From: Nomia melanderi | Taxonomy: Eukaryota; Arthropoda; Insecta; Hymenoptera; Halictidae | Direction of reading: 5' to 3' | Length of the DNA stretch: 64,000 bases | Assembly: GCF_051020985.1 (NCBI RefSeq) | Contig: NC_135000.1 | Location: 20,242,784 to 20,306,783 of the forward strand | Shown: positions 52,501-63,480 of the stretch, one piece after another | Layout of the letters: every line of letters begins with the position of its first letter | Position numbering within the stretch: position 1 is the stretch's first letter | Made by a program: the position numbers and the translations under genes | Notes under the pieces: model-generated | What the model saw: only the letters and a program-made list of their open reading frames with translations | What the model was told of the DNA's origin: nothing | Databases searched by the model: none

Positions 52501-54321
52501 TAGTTTATGGGTGTTTTGATAAACTGCTTGAGAAGATTTCATTAAACTTTACGAAAAGTTAGTAATTCCTTGTTAATGGTAGAACGGAGAAACAAATTGT
52601 GCTGTCAAATGTGAGAGTATGTCTTTTAATTGCATTTTGTAAAGATCAGTAGAGTATCGTTTCATTATGCGAGTAAAATAATGTTTTATCTTATTAATAA
52701 CGAAAGTGGTCAACCGATGTTCCAAATTATTTCTTAATATTTAATAGTTTTCTTATCCGTAGTCTAGAACAATAGCTGTGCTGCATTTCTCCGATGTTAG
52801 ATATTTCAAACCGCGCTCTTTCGAAGTTAATAAAGTTGAAATTAAAGCCTGCGGATACAAAGTGTGGTTAGTTGAACTGTATGAGCTCAGTTATTTCTTG
52901 AGCTCATAAATGTAATATAAAGTTGTTTCGCGTCGAAAATAGAATACGATAACAATATTAAATCCGTTTTATCTTTCATAAATAAACTTTGTTCTCAAAT
53001 ATTAACAAAAACTTAATCAATAACTAATTCATAGTGACTATTTATTGCAATAAAATTTTCGTAATTATTCAGTACAAAATACAATACAATTCTGAGATAT
53101 TTGTTATTTACAATGTATAAGATAATTTCATTATAACTTTATTCTAAGATTAAATATCTAAATATTAAGATTGAACATCAGAGTTTCTTATGGCAGTTAA
53201 TTTCTTAACACTCTCGAATCTTACATATTCTAAAAGAAAATGCACTCCACTCAACATATTTATCACAAAAATTCTTTTTCAAGCTCCGATAAAAAATTAT
53301 ATTACCCGTATTATATGACGCGGTAATAGAACTGTTGAATGATCGTATTATTTACTGCCTAGCTAGACGAAAGCGAAGATGATCCGAGTATAATCCGATC
53401 TTTCTTCGCGGGAACGGTGTCGGAAGTATTCGTAATGGGAGCAGAAAGTTCACGTCGTGCTCGATAATCAAAATTGAAAGTACCGCGAATTCCTGCCGGA
53501 AGAATTCCATTTCCCGAAGTGAAAGCGATGAAATTTATCGGGCTCCCAGTTAATCGTACAAGCCTCGTTAGTCTCGTTATTGAGTTACACGAAATGCTGA
53601 GAGCAGCTGCACCCGTCACTTTCCGCCGCGATCAGCTAGGTGAGAGTGATAAGAAATATGATGAACGACCTGTTATTACCGTGCATCCGACGCGGGGGAT
53701 TATTGCCAAATGGAAACACTGAACAGAAAAATACTTGATACTGGGAAAAAATCATTCGTGGAAGACATCGTTCGTTGATCCTTCCACGATCGTCAATATA
53801 CACTTGTCGGGCAATTTATCTAACGGAACTGACAAGCTAACTGCAAATAATTTTTTGATAATCAGTACACTACCTTCTCCTATGTATTTATATTTCCATA
53901 TTTGTGAAACAGAAGGGAATATATATTTCACTAATAATTTACAATGCTTTTGCTTTGTATTCCATTTAGTTCAATTATCTAAATTTCTATTTATTAAATA
54001 AATTTTCTTTATCATTCAATCGACTATTTCACTTAACATTTCGAAGTCATTTAAAGAAATTAACCAAAAACAAACAATTTTTTTAATAAAAAATGAACAA
54101 TCTTTATTTATCCACTCATCTAGATTTCTAAAATAACGAAAATTTAGAATTTTTATTATACACTCCATTTAGTTCAGTTATTAAAATTTCTATTTACCAT
54201 ACTTATAATTCAATAAAATATTTCACTTGACTTTTTTCTGCAATACAGTAAAATCATGACTGATAAGATCATCTTATTTGCCGAACGGTACGAGGAACAG
54301 ACGTCGTTGTCACATTTTCCA

Positions 54322-54339
54322 CCCCCCCCACCGGGGGGG
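54322..54339. repeat. C8-ACC-G7 hairpin
   Basis: Eight C residues are followed by ACC and seven G residues. It can form a very GC-rich hairpin. Confidence 0.6.
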
Positions 54340-56660
54340 ACGCAGATATACAAAGTCCGCGGACGGAATTCGTCGTTGGGGCGCGAGAAAAACTGAAATG
54401 GGATCGCACTCTGCATATAATAGATATATATTTGACTCCGGGTGGCGTCGCATTATATGCTAGCTTCGTATGAACAATGATCGGATGGGGGTCTACTTCC
54501 CCTAGAGCGGTTTCCCGCAGCTGACGCCCTCGTACGTTCTCCGGAACGTCCGTAGCTCAAATGTATCGTCGTGATAAATCGTTCGACGGGCCCGTGATAA
54601 ATTTATCCCTTCCTTTCATTTAAAATATCCCCTTGCCCCTCGGCCGACGCACTTTATAGCGATCATTACATATTGATCGTATCGCCGATGAACGACAGCG
54701 GGTTACAGACGATTTTTCTTTCGTTTGATGAACTCCTGCCTGTGAAACCCTTCAAACTAACGTACGATGTAGGTGAACGACTTTTTGTCGGCGTTGCTAC
54801 TTTCCGTATCATATCACTGGAATTTTACGTTGATCGAATATCGAAAAAATTGATGGGGAACAAGGGTGAAAAGTTGCAGCGTCGACAGAAAAACTTTGTG
54901 ATTTGTATATTGCGTGGAATAATGTAAAATTCATGGTGTTCGATGCGAAGTGACATGTGAATTTTTTGGTAATTCAATAGATTTAATGATCTCAATTGTT
55001 TTTGTGTTTGTTTATTTGTATTATAAGTATGTGTAATTTGGTATTGTAGTTGTTTATTGGTTAACGATTTTATGCGTTACACGTACTCCATAGAGACATC
55101 TGAATTATTCTCAACTTATCACGTTTATCCACTTCCAGAAATGTATCCTTATTTATATCAATAATGCAGTAAGGAGAAACGAAAAACAAAAAGAAACCAT
55201 GACCAGTCGCGAACTATCGAAAAGATTCCCAAACTTCTAGTAATATTACACACTCGCAGAAGTGGGAGGGAAAACTGCATTTACTCGGGGACGTATGATA
55301 TATCGCTCGAAGACGAATGGTCAAAATATCTCCGAGTTGGCCCGGTGATAAAGGGCTCTTTGAAGGAAAGCGAACGTGCTCGGCAGATACCTCGAGGCAT
55401 CCGGATTGCGACGTTTAATAAGAGTACTCGGTTCTAAAGAAAGATATTGGTATCGGCAGAAGAATTAGGATCAGAGACTGAATCAAATTGTGAAAATGTT
55501 TTATTAATTATAAAATATCTGTAATTTTATATTCATTATTTTTTCCATTTCAAGAAATTATAAATTACAATGTATAAATTGAAACTTCTATCTCATCCTT
55601 TGTCATTATAAATAAAAAACTATTACTTCTTTAGAAATAGAAAGAAATTCTAGTTCAGCAAGAACATATATTCAGCTCTGAAAAAATTAGATTCCTAATA
55701 AATAAATTTTCTAAAAATATTATAGTATAGATAAATCTAAAGTTGAAACCTTGAACCATTGTCTAAAGGTTTATTACATTAAAATCAGAATATTCCGTTT
55801 GTACCCATTCAAAGGTATATAATCCTGTAGAATTTTAATTAATCCAATATAAAATAATAACTAAAATAACTTAGCACACAAAAGAAATAATCTAAAAATT
55901 AACAGTTCGATAAAGAACTGTTATTTATAAAAGTTAGCGGTTTCATTCGACCTCCGGTAGGGATTGGATCGAGTTTAAGATTCGAGGAAGTTGAAACGCG
56001 GCACCAAAAACGCGGCGATCCGAGCTTTGGAGAGAAGAGGGTGGGGTGTGGTCGGAAAGGAAGCGTCGCCCGGGGCGGGTACGTGCTCCAAAGGATATTA
56101 AAGTATTTTAATTGCAGCAGATTTCGCGGAACGCCGGAAGAATTTATTCGAAATCACTCGATTGAGTCTATGAATAGGGATTAAGCTACCCTCATCGTTC
56201 GTGCTACGACGCTCGCGTCGCGGAATCCCAGACGTCAGGAGTGGAAGACAGAAATAATTGAATATTTAATAGGATAACTGGCAGAACGCGACCCCGCTGT
56301 CTCCGGGACTCGATTTATCGGATGTTGCCGTTCGTCATTAACGAGGCACCGTCGCTTTTTTTACCGCGAACGAGATTCGCTGGACAATTTCCTGGACAAT
56401 CTCGATGCTCGTAATGCGACGAGGAAGAAATTGGCTGGATAAATTCATTCCTCCTGTTATCATCGGTTGATCATTGGAACGGGGATGGGATTGCAGGGGA
56501 TTAGGGTGGCTTTTGATACGACGAGATTCCAGATACGCGGGGTGAATTGTCTAATTCTACTAGTTACCTAATTCTTTGACTTACGGCACCAAAGATTATT
56601 GGACAGAGAGTCGGGAGCTGTTAAAGTGTATGCGATCAGAAATTAGTGATTGTTAAGATG

Positions 56661-56910
56661 TTAATCCCTTACCCTATAACAACGTGTCAGGCTTGTGGTG
56701 AATACTTTCAATATGATTTAACAAACATAAATAATACTCGTTTCATGCGAATTCAAAATAAATATTATTCTTCTATAATCAATTATTATACTTAAGAGGA
56801 AACATAGGCATAGAATATGCCTAAACTTTGAACTTTTTCCAATAAATTATTGATGACAAAGTAATCGTATCGATTGTAGTTGAAAAAGAAATCATAGTGC
56901 AAGGGGTTAA
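56661..56910. mobile_element. TTAA-flanked MITE, 250 bp
   Basis: The left end TTAATCCCTTACCCTATAA and the reverse-complemented right end TTAACCCCTTGCACTATGA match at 15 of 19, with TTAA at both boundaries. The interior is AT-rich and non-coding, within the 15-kb intron. Confidence 0.7.
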
Positions 56911-57898
56911 TTTTAGTGACAGACAGTGACACATTGAAGTCTAGTATTTCTATAGATTATATAATATTATATATATGCAACTAATATTGTTTAGCAAATC
57001 TGACCTGTTTTTAATTTTTGAAAAACGTAGATATTTATAGAAACAGTCGATTCTGGAAATGAAAAGATCAGTTATAATATTTTGTAAATACTTGCAAACG
57101 ATGATCGAAGTTCAAACTATTTTCATCTATCACTATTTTCATTGCTAGCTTACGTTCATCCCAACCATTGAATATTGACAACGTGAAGATAGTACTGCAC
57201 CTCGACTAGAGAGGAATGAATAATATCCACGTCAGTCAGGAATTGAGTTCGAAACCTTCACCTCGGTGATAGAAGGAAAGGAAACTGAAGACGACCTAAA
57301 TCCGACACGTAATCGCACCAACGCCGACGAATCGCATATTACATGTAAAACGCCTCGCCGTGTAACGTTACCTAACCTAACCGGTTGCATCGAAAATTAG
57401 AAACCGCGGGGTTTCGCGCAATTGTTCTACGCTGTTTCATCCGAGAACAGCTCACGCAGGCTCATCGTTGCCTCGAGCGTGTTAGTACACCTCTCTATTA
57501 AAGGTGTGCGACAACCAGAAAATACTGAAAATCCAATAATCGAGTTGATTCAACTCGGTTACCCAAAAGTTTCGAGATTCCCAAATGCACCCTGGCTCTC
57601 GAATATTTCGAGATAATTGCGATTTTCAAAATATCGGAGCGCCCGAATTTCAAGTTGAAAATTTCAAGCCAAAGTTGCATTCGTTAAATGAACCTTCAAA
57701 TGGCAAGTGGGATCTTCGAAATTTCCAGCAACCCGATATTCTCGAGAATCCTGAAATTCTCGAGAATTTCGACTTACCCGAGAATACTGATATTTTTGGA
57801 GACGTCACACGATCTCAAGAAAAACTCGTCCAAAATCGACACAGTATTTCTTGGTTCTCGCATACTTCTATCTAAACATATTCTATCAACACCATTTC

Positions 57899-58131
57899 CA
57901 ACATCCGGTATAGAAAGTTAAAGCTCGAAGTCCGTACTTCAACATGCAAGTAGCTCGGATCCATAATATCACGAGAACTCATAGAAAATCCCATCAGAAT
58001 ATCAAGAATAACCGGTGCCAAACTAGGACGGAAGGAAACTGATGAATTTTTGAAATAACTCGAATTTTCTCCAACTTCCGGTGCATAAAATAAAATCCAA
58101 AACCTGCAGTCTACGTGCAAGTAGCCCAGTT
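57899..58131 (+). repeat. Two copies of a ~60-bp segment, 172-bp spacing
   Basis: CCAACATCCGGTATAGAAAG (57899) and CCAACTTCCGGTGCATAAAA (58071) begin two copies that both end near (C/T)GCAAGTAGC. The surrounding 57600-57800 is rich in TCTCGAGAA-type phrases. Confidence 0.5.
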
Positions 58132-58770
58132 ACAAAAGAACCGCGCCATTCAAACTCGAGTTTAAGCATCGAAGATGATGGAAGCTCCGATTGATCCGTC
58201 GCATATTTTCAGCAATTCAGAAATTTCGGAATCATTTCCTGATCTAAACAGAAATTCCAGTCGCAATATTTTCGTATTTTCACTCACCTTTGGCTTCTAC
58301 TTTTTCTCTCCACCCTGCAAGTGCGGCTTTATCCGGGTTCGTTTGTTTCCCTGCCAAATTGGCGGAATCCAGCATGACCTTACCGGAAATGCTGTGGTAC
58401 CGAGAACAAGTCACAGGCCGCTTCTATTTCACGCAAAATGCCGGGTTATCTCGCTGGTACGTCGTTCGTATAGATATCGTTAACACAGGCGGCCGTGCTT
58501 TGGCAGCGTCTCGCTGCCTAACGGCGAGTTTTCTCTTCAGCAGAATATCCCCACGGGCCACCCTTCGCCCTTGCACTCCAGGGACTGTATTACCGGGGAC
58601 GCATAAAAGTTTCGCCGCAAAACTCCGACAGGGTGGAGGATGAGGGATACACACGGCGGCGGACGTTTCATCCGCCTTGTTCAGTCTCATCTTCCTCTTC
58701 GTCTCGCTTTCTTCCCGCCGGCCTTGTCGACGTTACTCCACATTCAGGAGCGCGGCAGCGGCTTCGCGTT

Positions 58771-58823
58771 AGTAAATCCGACAGCTGAATCCTGCTTGTT
58801 GTCAAATCGCATCGGGAGGAAGG
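58771..58823 (+). repeat. Dispersed direct repeat, copy 1
   Basis: AGTAAATCCGACAGCTG, AATCCTGCTTG and GTCAAATCGCAT are matched at 59419 with a few substitutions and a small insertion. Confidence 0.6.
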
Positions 58824-59418
58824 CCTGGATCATCTTGAAACCGGATTTATTAAAATAATGCGTGGGGAGTGTAGTTTCTCGTTGTATATTTGAGAGGTGT
58901 GACGGTAATTGATGAAATTGAGTTGATGATGGTGTCAGTTCTGCCTGTGCGAATAGTATTAATCGATATAATTGTGTAATTGATGTTTTAGGTTTTAATT
59001 TATTGATGATATTACTGGTTGCAGTAATAACTGTCGAATCAACTGAAAGTAGTCTTCAAGAATGAGTTATTATATCTCGTTTTAGTGTAATGAAAATGTG
59101 GAAATAGTAATAACATATTTTTCATCTATAAAATAAATGTTTCCCAAGTTTTGCTATACTGAAATCCTACAGTAGCTACATTTTTATACATTTTTCATAC
59201 ATTTGGAGTAATTTAAAGTGAATGTAAGAAAATACAGTTAAAGAGACTATGAAGATTAAACAAAGCAATATAATAATATGTGCACTTATTAACGAAGACG
59301 TGGCAATATTTCACATCAAGTTACCGCTACTGTTTACTGCTTTAATCCTCGCTGGATTGAAGTTCGTATACTTTACGATCCCCTTTTCATATTCAATAAC
59401 ACCAAGCAGCTTCAAACC

Positions 59419-59478
59419 AGTAAATCTGACAGCTGTACCGAATCCTACTTCTCGTCAAATCGTATTGGAAGGCGAGCG
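59419..59478 (+). repeat. Dispersed direct repeat, copy 2
   Basis: AGTAAATCTGACAGCTG, GAATCCTACTTC and GTCAAATCGTAT partner the copy at 58771. ATAAAAGTTTCGC also recurs at 58606 and about 59513, but in a different order, so this is not a simple tandem duplication. Confidence 0.6.
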
Positions 59479-60249
59479 AAAAACAAACAGCGAGAAAAAG
59501 TCTATAGCCAGATAAAAGTTTCGCGGGCGACTTCGGTGGAACGCGATCTTTCCTGCTCTCCCCTAGCCACCCCTTTCGCGAAAGCTTCCTTCTCCCTTCC
59601 TCCTGTTCGACTAACTCAACTGGGTATCCCTTTTCTCGCCGACTCGTTTTTTCTTTTACTTTTGCTTATTTCTTTGATTTCTCCACTGTTCGAAAGAAAA
59701 AGAAAGAGAAACAAGGAGAGGAGCGGGGGTGAACCTTTCGCAGAGCAGATGGGTGGATCGCGTGCGCTAATTTGATTAAGCCGAATAGAATCTCAGGCTA
59801 GGATTACCGGAATACCGTTAACCAAGGAATTTACTGCCTTGCTTTTGCCACGACTATGATTCCGTTTTGTACATTAAATCATTTAGTGGTGTTTACTCCG
59901 CATTGAAGAAACTCCCATTGAATGGGAGTCGAATATTCAGTAAAATTAGTTAAATTATTCGAGCAAACGGACGTTAATTATCTGTATATGCAAAGAGAAT
60001 ATATTCGATCAAATTATTCAAGTAAATACAGATGAAACATTCAAACAAATGTAAAAACAATAAAGAAAGAATTTATTCAGACCTCTTACACATTTATTCC
60101 AAACAACTCCAACGACGATCATTAGCACCTATTCTCAAGGCATAAAAAAAGTAAGTAAATAAAAACAAGTCCAATTTTTATGAACTTGAAAACTTTCTTC
60201 CCCAAGGGAAAACAAGATCCCACTTCGTCTACAGTATACCAAAAACTCT

Positions 60250-60407
60250 TTAACCCTTTTAATGTACTGTGTACATTAAGTACATAATTTAACTCTTTTC
60301 AATGTACTGTGCATTGCCAATGCCAAAATGTGTTCTGATATAAATCGTTATGAATTTGCCAATACGAATGAAATTTTATAATTTGGCCCTGACAGCGGAT
60401 GGGTTAA
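60250..60407. mobile_element. Possible small TTAA element
   Basis: TTAACCC at the left and GGGTTAA at the right bound 158 bp. The left end is internally duplicated: TTAACCCTTTTAATGTACTG at 60250 and TTAACTCTTTTCAATGTACT at 60289. The inverted ends are only seven bases, so the call is weak. Confidence 0.35.
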
Positions 60408-61444
60408 CGATACCACAACCGAAAATTCCGCAAGATACCGTGACACCCTGTAACGATACATTATTACAACAAGCTGATGTCTGCTTGGTATTCCGAGTCG
60501 ACGGCGCGTAATTTGTGCGAGCAACGCACGGGGCGGCGGGGAATTTTTTAAAGGACAATAACGGGGCCCGCGATCTCGGTGCTCCGCGGCGTTCTGGCGT
60601 CCCGCCAGTGTCGACCGCGTAATTCCAGCCGCTTAATCGGTAGCAGCGCGAACCCGCGGGAACCCCCGCGCGCTGCAAGACCGTGAAACGGCGCGTAGCT
60701 CGACCGGACGACGGTTTCCAGTGTACGATGTTTCCACCGAGTTAATTCGCGCATGTACAGGGTGATTCGGAAACAGAGTTTGATACTTGAAGCGTTCATA
60801 ATTCCCTTTCACTGATAAAAGTACGAAATATGTACTTAACGAAGTTACTAAAATGAATTTTTATTGTGTATCTAATGTCAGCAATATTCCTCTTTACATT
60901 GCATTGACGGTAGGTTTACAAAACCTGTCAATTCGACCGATATTCACTTTCGTAAACGTCATTTGGTATAGTCTTATGTCAATTTTAATTGATGCAATTA
61001 TAGGAAGACATGTGCGCATCTTTTTTCAAGATTCATGTGAATGAATCAGTTGTTCTAGAGACAATAAAATAAAGTGAACAATAATTGCTATAAATATTTA
61101 CTATCGTTTTAAACTGACGTAAAAGAAAGTTATACATGAATCAGGGAATCGAATCTATTCTTCACGATATTTCATGTATCGATACGTCACGAAGTTTAAT
61201 ACTAAATATCAAAGTATAAGGTTTTGTTGCATCAAACCAACTGACGACTGAGAGTCGCGTCTCGAGTGGAAAGGGTTGATTATATATACTATAAGTGTAG
61301 CATAGGTCTTCGTAGTAAATGTTTAATGCGTCTTTCCATTCCGATGCGCTATTGTCCCGGCGAGTGCCATAAGCCCTTCGAATATCGGCATCTTGTTTTA
61401 TAACACCGTGTATATTGAACCGGCTTGCGCCGTTTGTGTTTCAG

Positions 61445-61588
61445 ACAATGGACCACCCGTCGAGCAGAGCGACGACGAATGGCTGAACTTCACAAAAATC
61501 AGCCGGGCCGAGAGCGGCTGGTACAAATGTTACACCAAGCACGTACTCGGCTTATTCACCAGCGTCGGTTATTTTCTCAACGTGCGCT
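61445..61588 (+). CDS. Internal exon 2: C-terminal half of the same immunoglobulin domain (partial)
   Basis: This exon is bounded by a TTTCAG acceptor ending at 61444 and a GTGAGT donor starting at 61589. It is 144 nt and phase 1 on both sides. Joined to the exon ending at 46437 it reads WQR-D-NGPPVEQSDDEWLNF, then TKISRAESGWYKC and YTKHVLGLFTSVGYFLNVR. LNFTKI fits the E-strand, ESGWYKC is the F-strand with the second disulfide Cys (a variant of DxGxYxC with Glu for Asp), and SVGYFLNV fits the G-strand closing the domain. NFT is a potential N-glycosylation sequon. The last base T begins the next codon, so a further exon downstream is required; none is recognised before the window end. Only one Ig domain of what is probably a multi-domain extracellular protein is present. 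High confidence that this is coding, low confidence on gene identity. Confidence 0.87.
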
Positions 61589-63203
61589 GTGAGTATAGAT
61601 CGATAGACCGATCGTCGCTGCCGCGGCCTCGTTTTAACCCTTTCATCGCTGCCAGCCGCGCAATACTGCCGGGACGCATTGTTCGAGAGGCTTGCATAAG
61701 ATTACCAATACAGGCGGGTTAATGCGCGCGGAATTGTAGCAGTGCGCGGCTCGTTACCTTGTCAAATTGGCGAACAACTGTTTCGTATCGTCGTTCGGAG
61801 CAATGCGCCCACTCGTCGTTCGATATTCATATTTCTTTTTCATGCGGATGTTAATTGGCAGTTGACTGCGATTGGGTATTTTATAGGGTCTGAACTTCGC
61901 TTTATGCATTTCGAAAGCCGGAATTTGTATTTAGCGGCAGTGTTTTTATTAATATTCCTAAGAATAGTAGCGCTTCTTAATGAGATTGAGAATCATTAAA
62001 TTCAGAATTACGTAGCAACAAAGTGGTTGAAAATAAAGAAGCATGTTTCTAGTGTATATTACATCAACTACTTCATCACAATCCTCATTATACTGTTTAC
62101 TTTGATCAGATGTTATATCCTTATGTCACCATGTATTTTCCAAAGTGTACACTTTACTTAATGTCACTTATAATAATTCACCTTCATATCGCATGATTCT
62201 CTTACAATACCATCCACGATTCTACTTTCCATAAACCTTGCCTCATCCCTCAAAATTATAGCTCCAACTTCAATCACTCAAATCAAAAGTACAACTCCGA
62301 CTCCAACAGCGTATCACCCGGAAAATCATGAAACCCAGATCAAACCTTGATTCGCCCCAGTATCGTCTCAAAAACAGCATCCGATCGCCTACCCCCATTC
62401 GAAAGAGTACCGAGCAGATAGCGGGCCAGACATTCCTGCTAATTCGGAATGCGAAGGGGGTCGTCGTCGCAGCCGATAACCGGAAACCACAGTCATTTGT
62501 CAAGAGCGGAAGCCACCGAGCCAGCCGGAAATTATCCGTGCCCTGTCGTGAAAATTTGCAAATTTCCTACGGTCGCCCCCCGTTCCCCGCTCGGCCCTTC
62601 CATCTTGCCATTATAACCAACGGGTAGAACGGTCGGTCCCCCATCTCTCCACCGAGAACCCCCCATCCACTGCTCGGCCTCTCGACCCCATTCCTCTCTT
62701 CGTCCTCGCTCCTGCTCGTCCCGGTTTCCGTTTGCGCCCTCGACCGACCCGATCCCGGGATACGGGTTTCCGAGCACCTAATCTCTACGCAATTTAGATG
62801 GCTCGAGAGCACCTATAAACCAACCATCCTCCGTAGGAATTATCGATTACAACGCTACCGCGTCCTGTTCGAATCTCCCCGCGGCGTCTGGGATTACTTA
62901 TCCACGGATAACGTCGAGTCGGGTTTTAAACGGCGCGGCAATTTCGGGTCATTGTCCAGAGGGAGCCGAGAAGTTGGACCCCGCGCGTTCAGATAGAACA
63001 CCCGCACGAGAATGGAGACTCTTCGCGGGGGGGACCAGTCGGAAATTGATTTTTAACGATTTCAGTCTTAACCGGTGAATTCGATTTTTATTGAGTTGGG
63101 GGGTCTAGAGGGGTGTATCGGCTGATACGGAGTCGTTTGGGTTTCCTTTGATGCTGTCGGTGAGAGTGTGTTTGTTCTGTGGGACTAAAATGTAGCTTTG
63201 ATG
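61589..63203 (+). other. Downstream intron of the IgSF gene with a GC island
   Basis: It begins with the GTGAGT donor. A TTAACCC...GGGTTAA pair at 61634-61722 may be a tiny element remnant. The GC island at about 62350-63060 has a C-rich, G-poor left flank and a G-rich right flank. No further exon is recognised, although the phase-1 donor requires one. Confidence 0.5.
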
Positions 63204-63480
63204 TTAACCCTCTATAGGCCGAATTTGCTTTCGTGACTATATGAAAATGGATGTAGTATAAAATTAAGAAATGTTAATCTGTAAATACAAACTGACAATG
63301 TATTCAATAGTTTTAATAATTATATTAAAACGAATATACTTTGTAACTTTAAAATTACAGCGATGTACAACTTTCACGCCTGAGCGTATAAAAGTTTAAC
63401 TTTGCAAAATGAGATGAATCAACAAGATGCCGATATATTGGTATGTGACTGCAAAGTCACACGAGCCTACAGAGGGTTAA
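63204..63480. mobile_element. TTAA MITE family A, copy 2 (277 bp)
   Basis: The left end TTAACCCTCTATAGGCC and the reverse-complemented right end TTAACCCTCTGTAGGCT match at 15 of 17, with TTAA at both ends. The interior is homologous to 24118-24405 (shared AATGTATTCAATAGTTT and CACGCCTGAGCGT). A GTGACTGCAAAGTCAC palindrome sits just inside the right end. Non-coding. Confidence 0.88.

Larger units (their letters stand above)
46438..61444 (+). other. ~15-kb phase-1 intron splitting the Ig domain
   Basis: The intron runs from GTAAGT at 46438 to TTTCAG at 61444. It holds GC-rich patches at about 47.2-47.8, 48.3-48.7, 50.1-50.6, 51.5-52.3, 53.4-53.7, 54.3-54.6, 55.3-56.5, 57.2-58.85, 59.5-59.8 and 60.4-60.75 kb, with AT-rich DNA between. 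It also contains a TTAA MITE (56661), a weaker one (60250), short duplications at 57.9 and 58.8/59.4 kb, and a C/G hairpin at 54.3 kb. Reading frames inside it show no domain, no paired splice sites and no conserved pattern. I see no nested gene. Confidence 0.75.

Noticed and set aside
57369..57381. CCTAACCTAACC as insect telomeric repeat
   Set aside because: Only two units of the TTAGG-type motif; chance or an interstitial remnant too short to call.
57735..57785. Possible heat-shock elements in TTC/GAA phrases
   Set aside because: The spacing between TTC and GAA is not the two bases expected in the main palindromes.
57585..57875. Plus-strand frame with repeated EN/LEN/PEN residues
   Set aside because: Driven by repeated TCTCGAGAA-type DNA phrases; no exon boundaries or domain.
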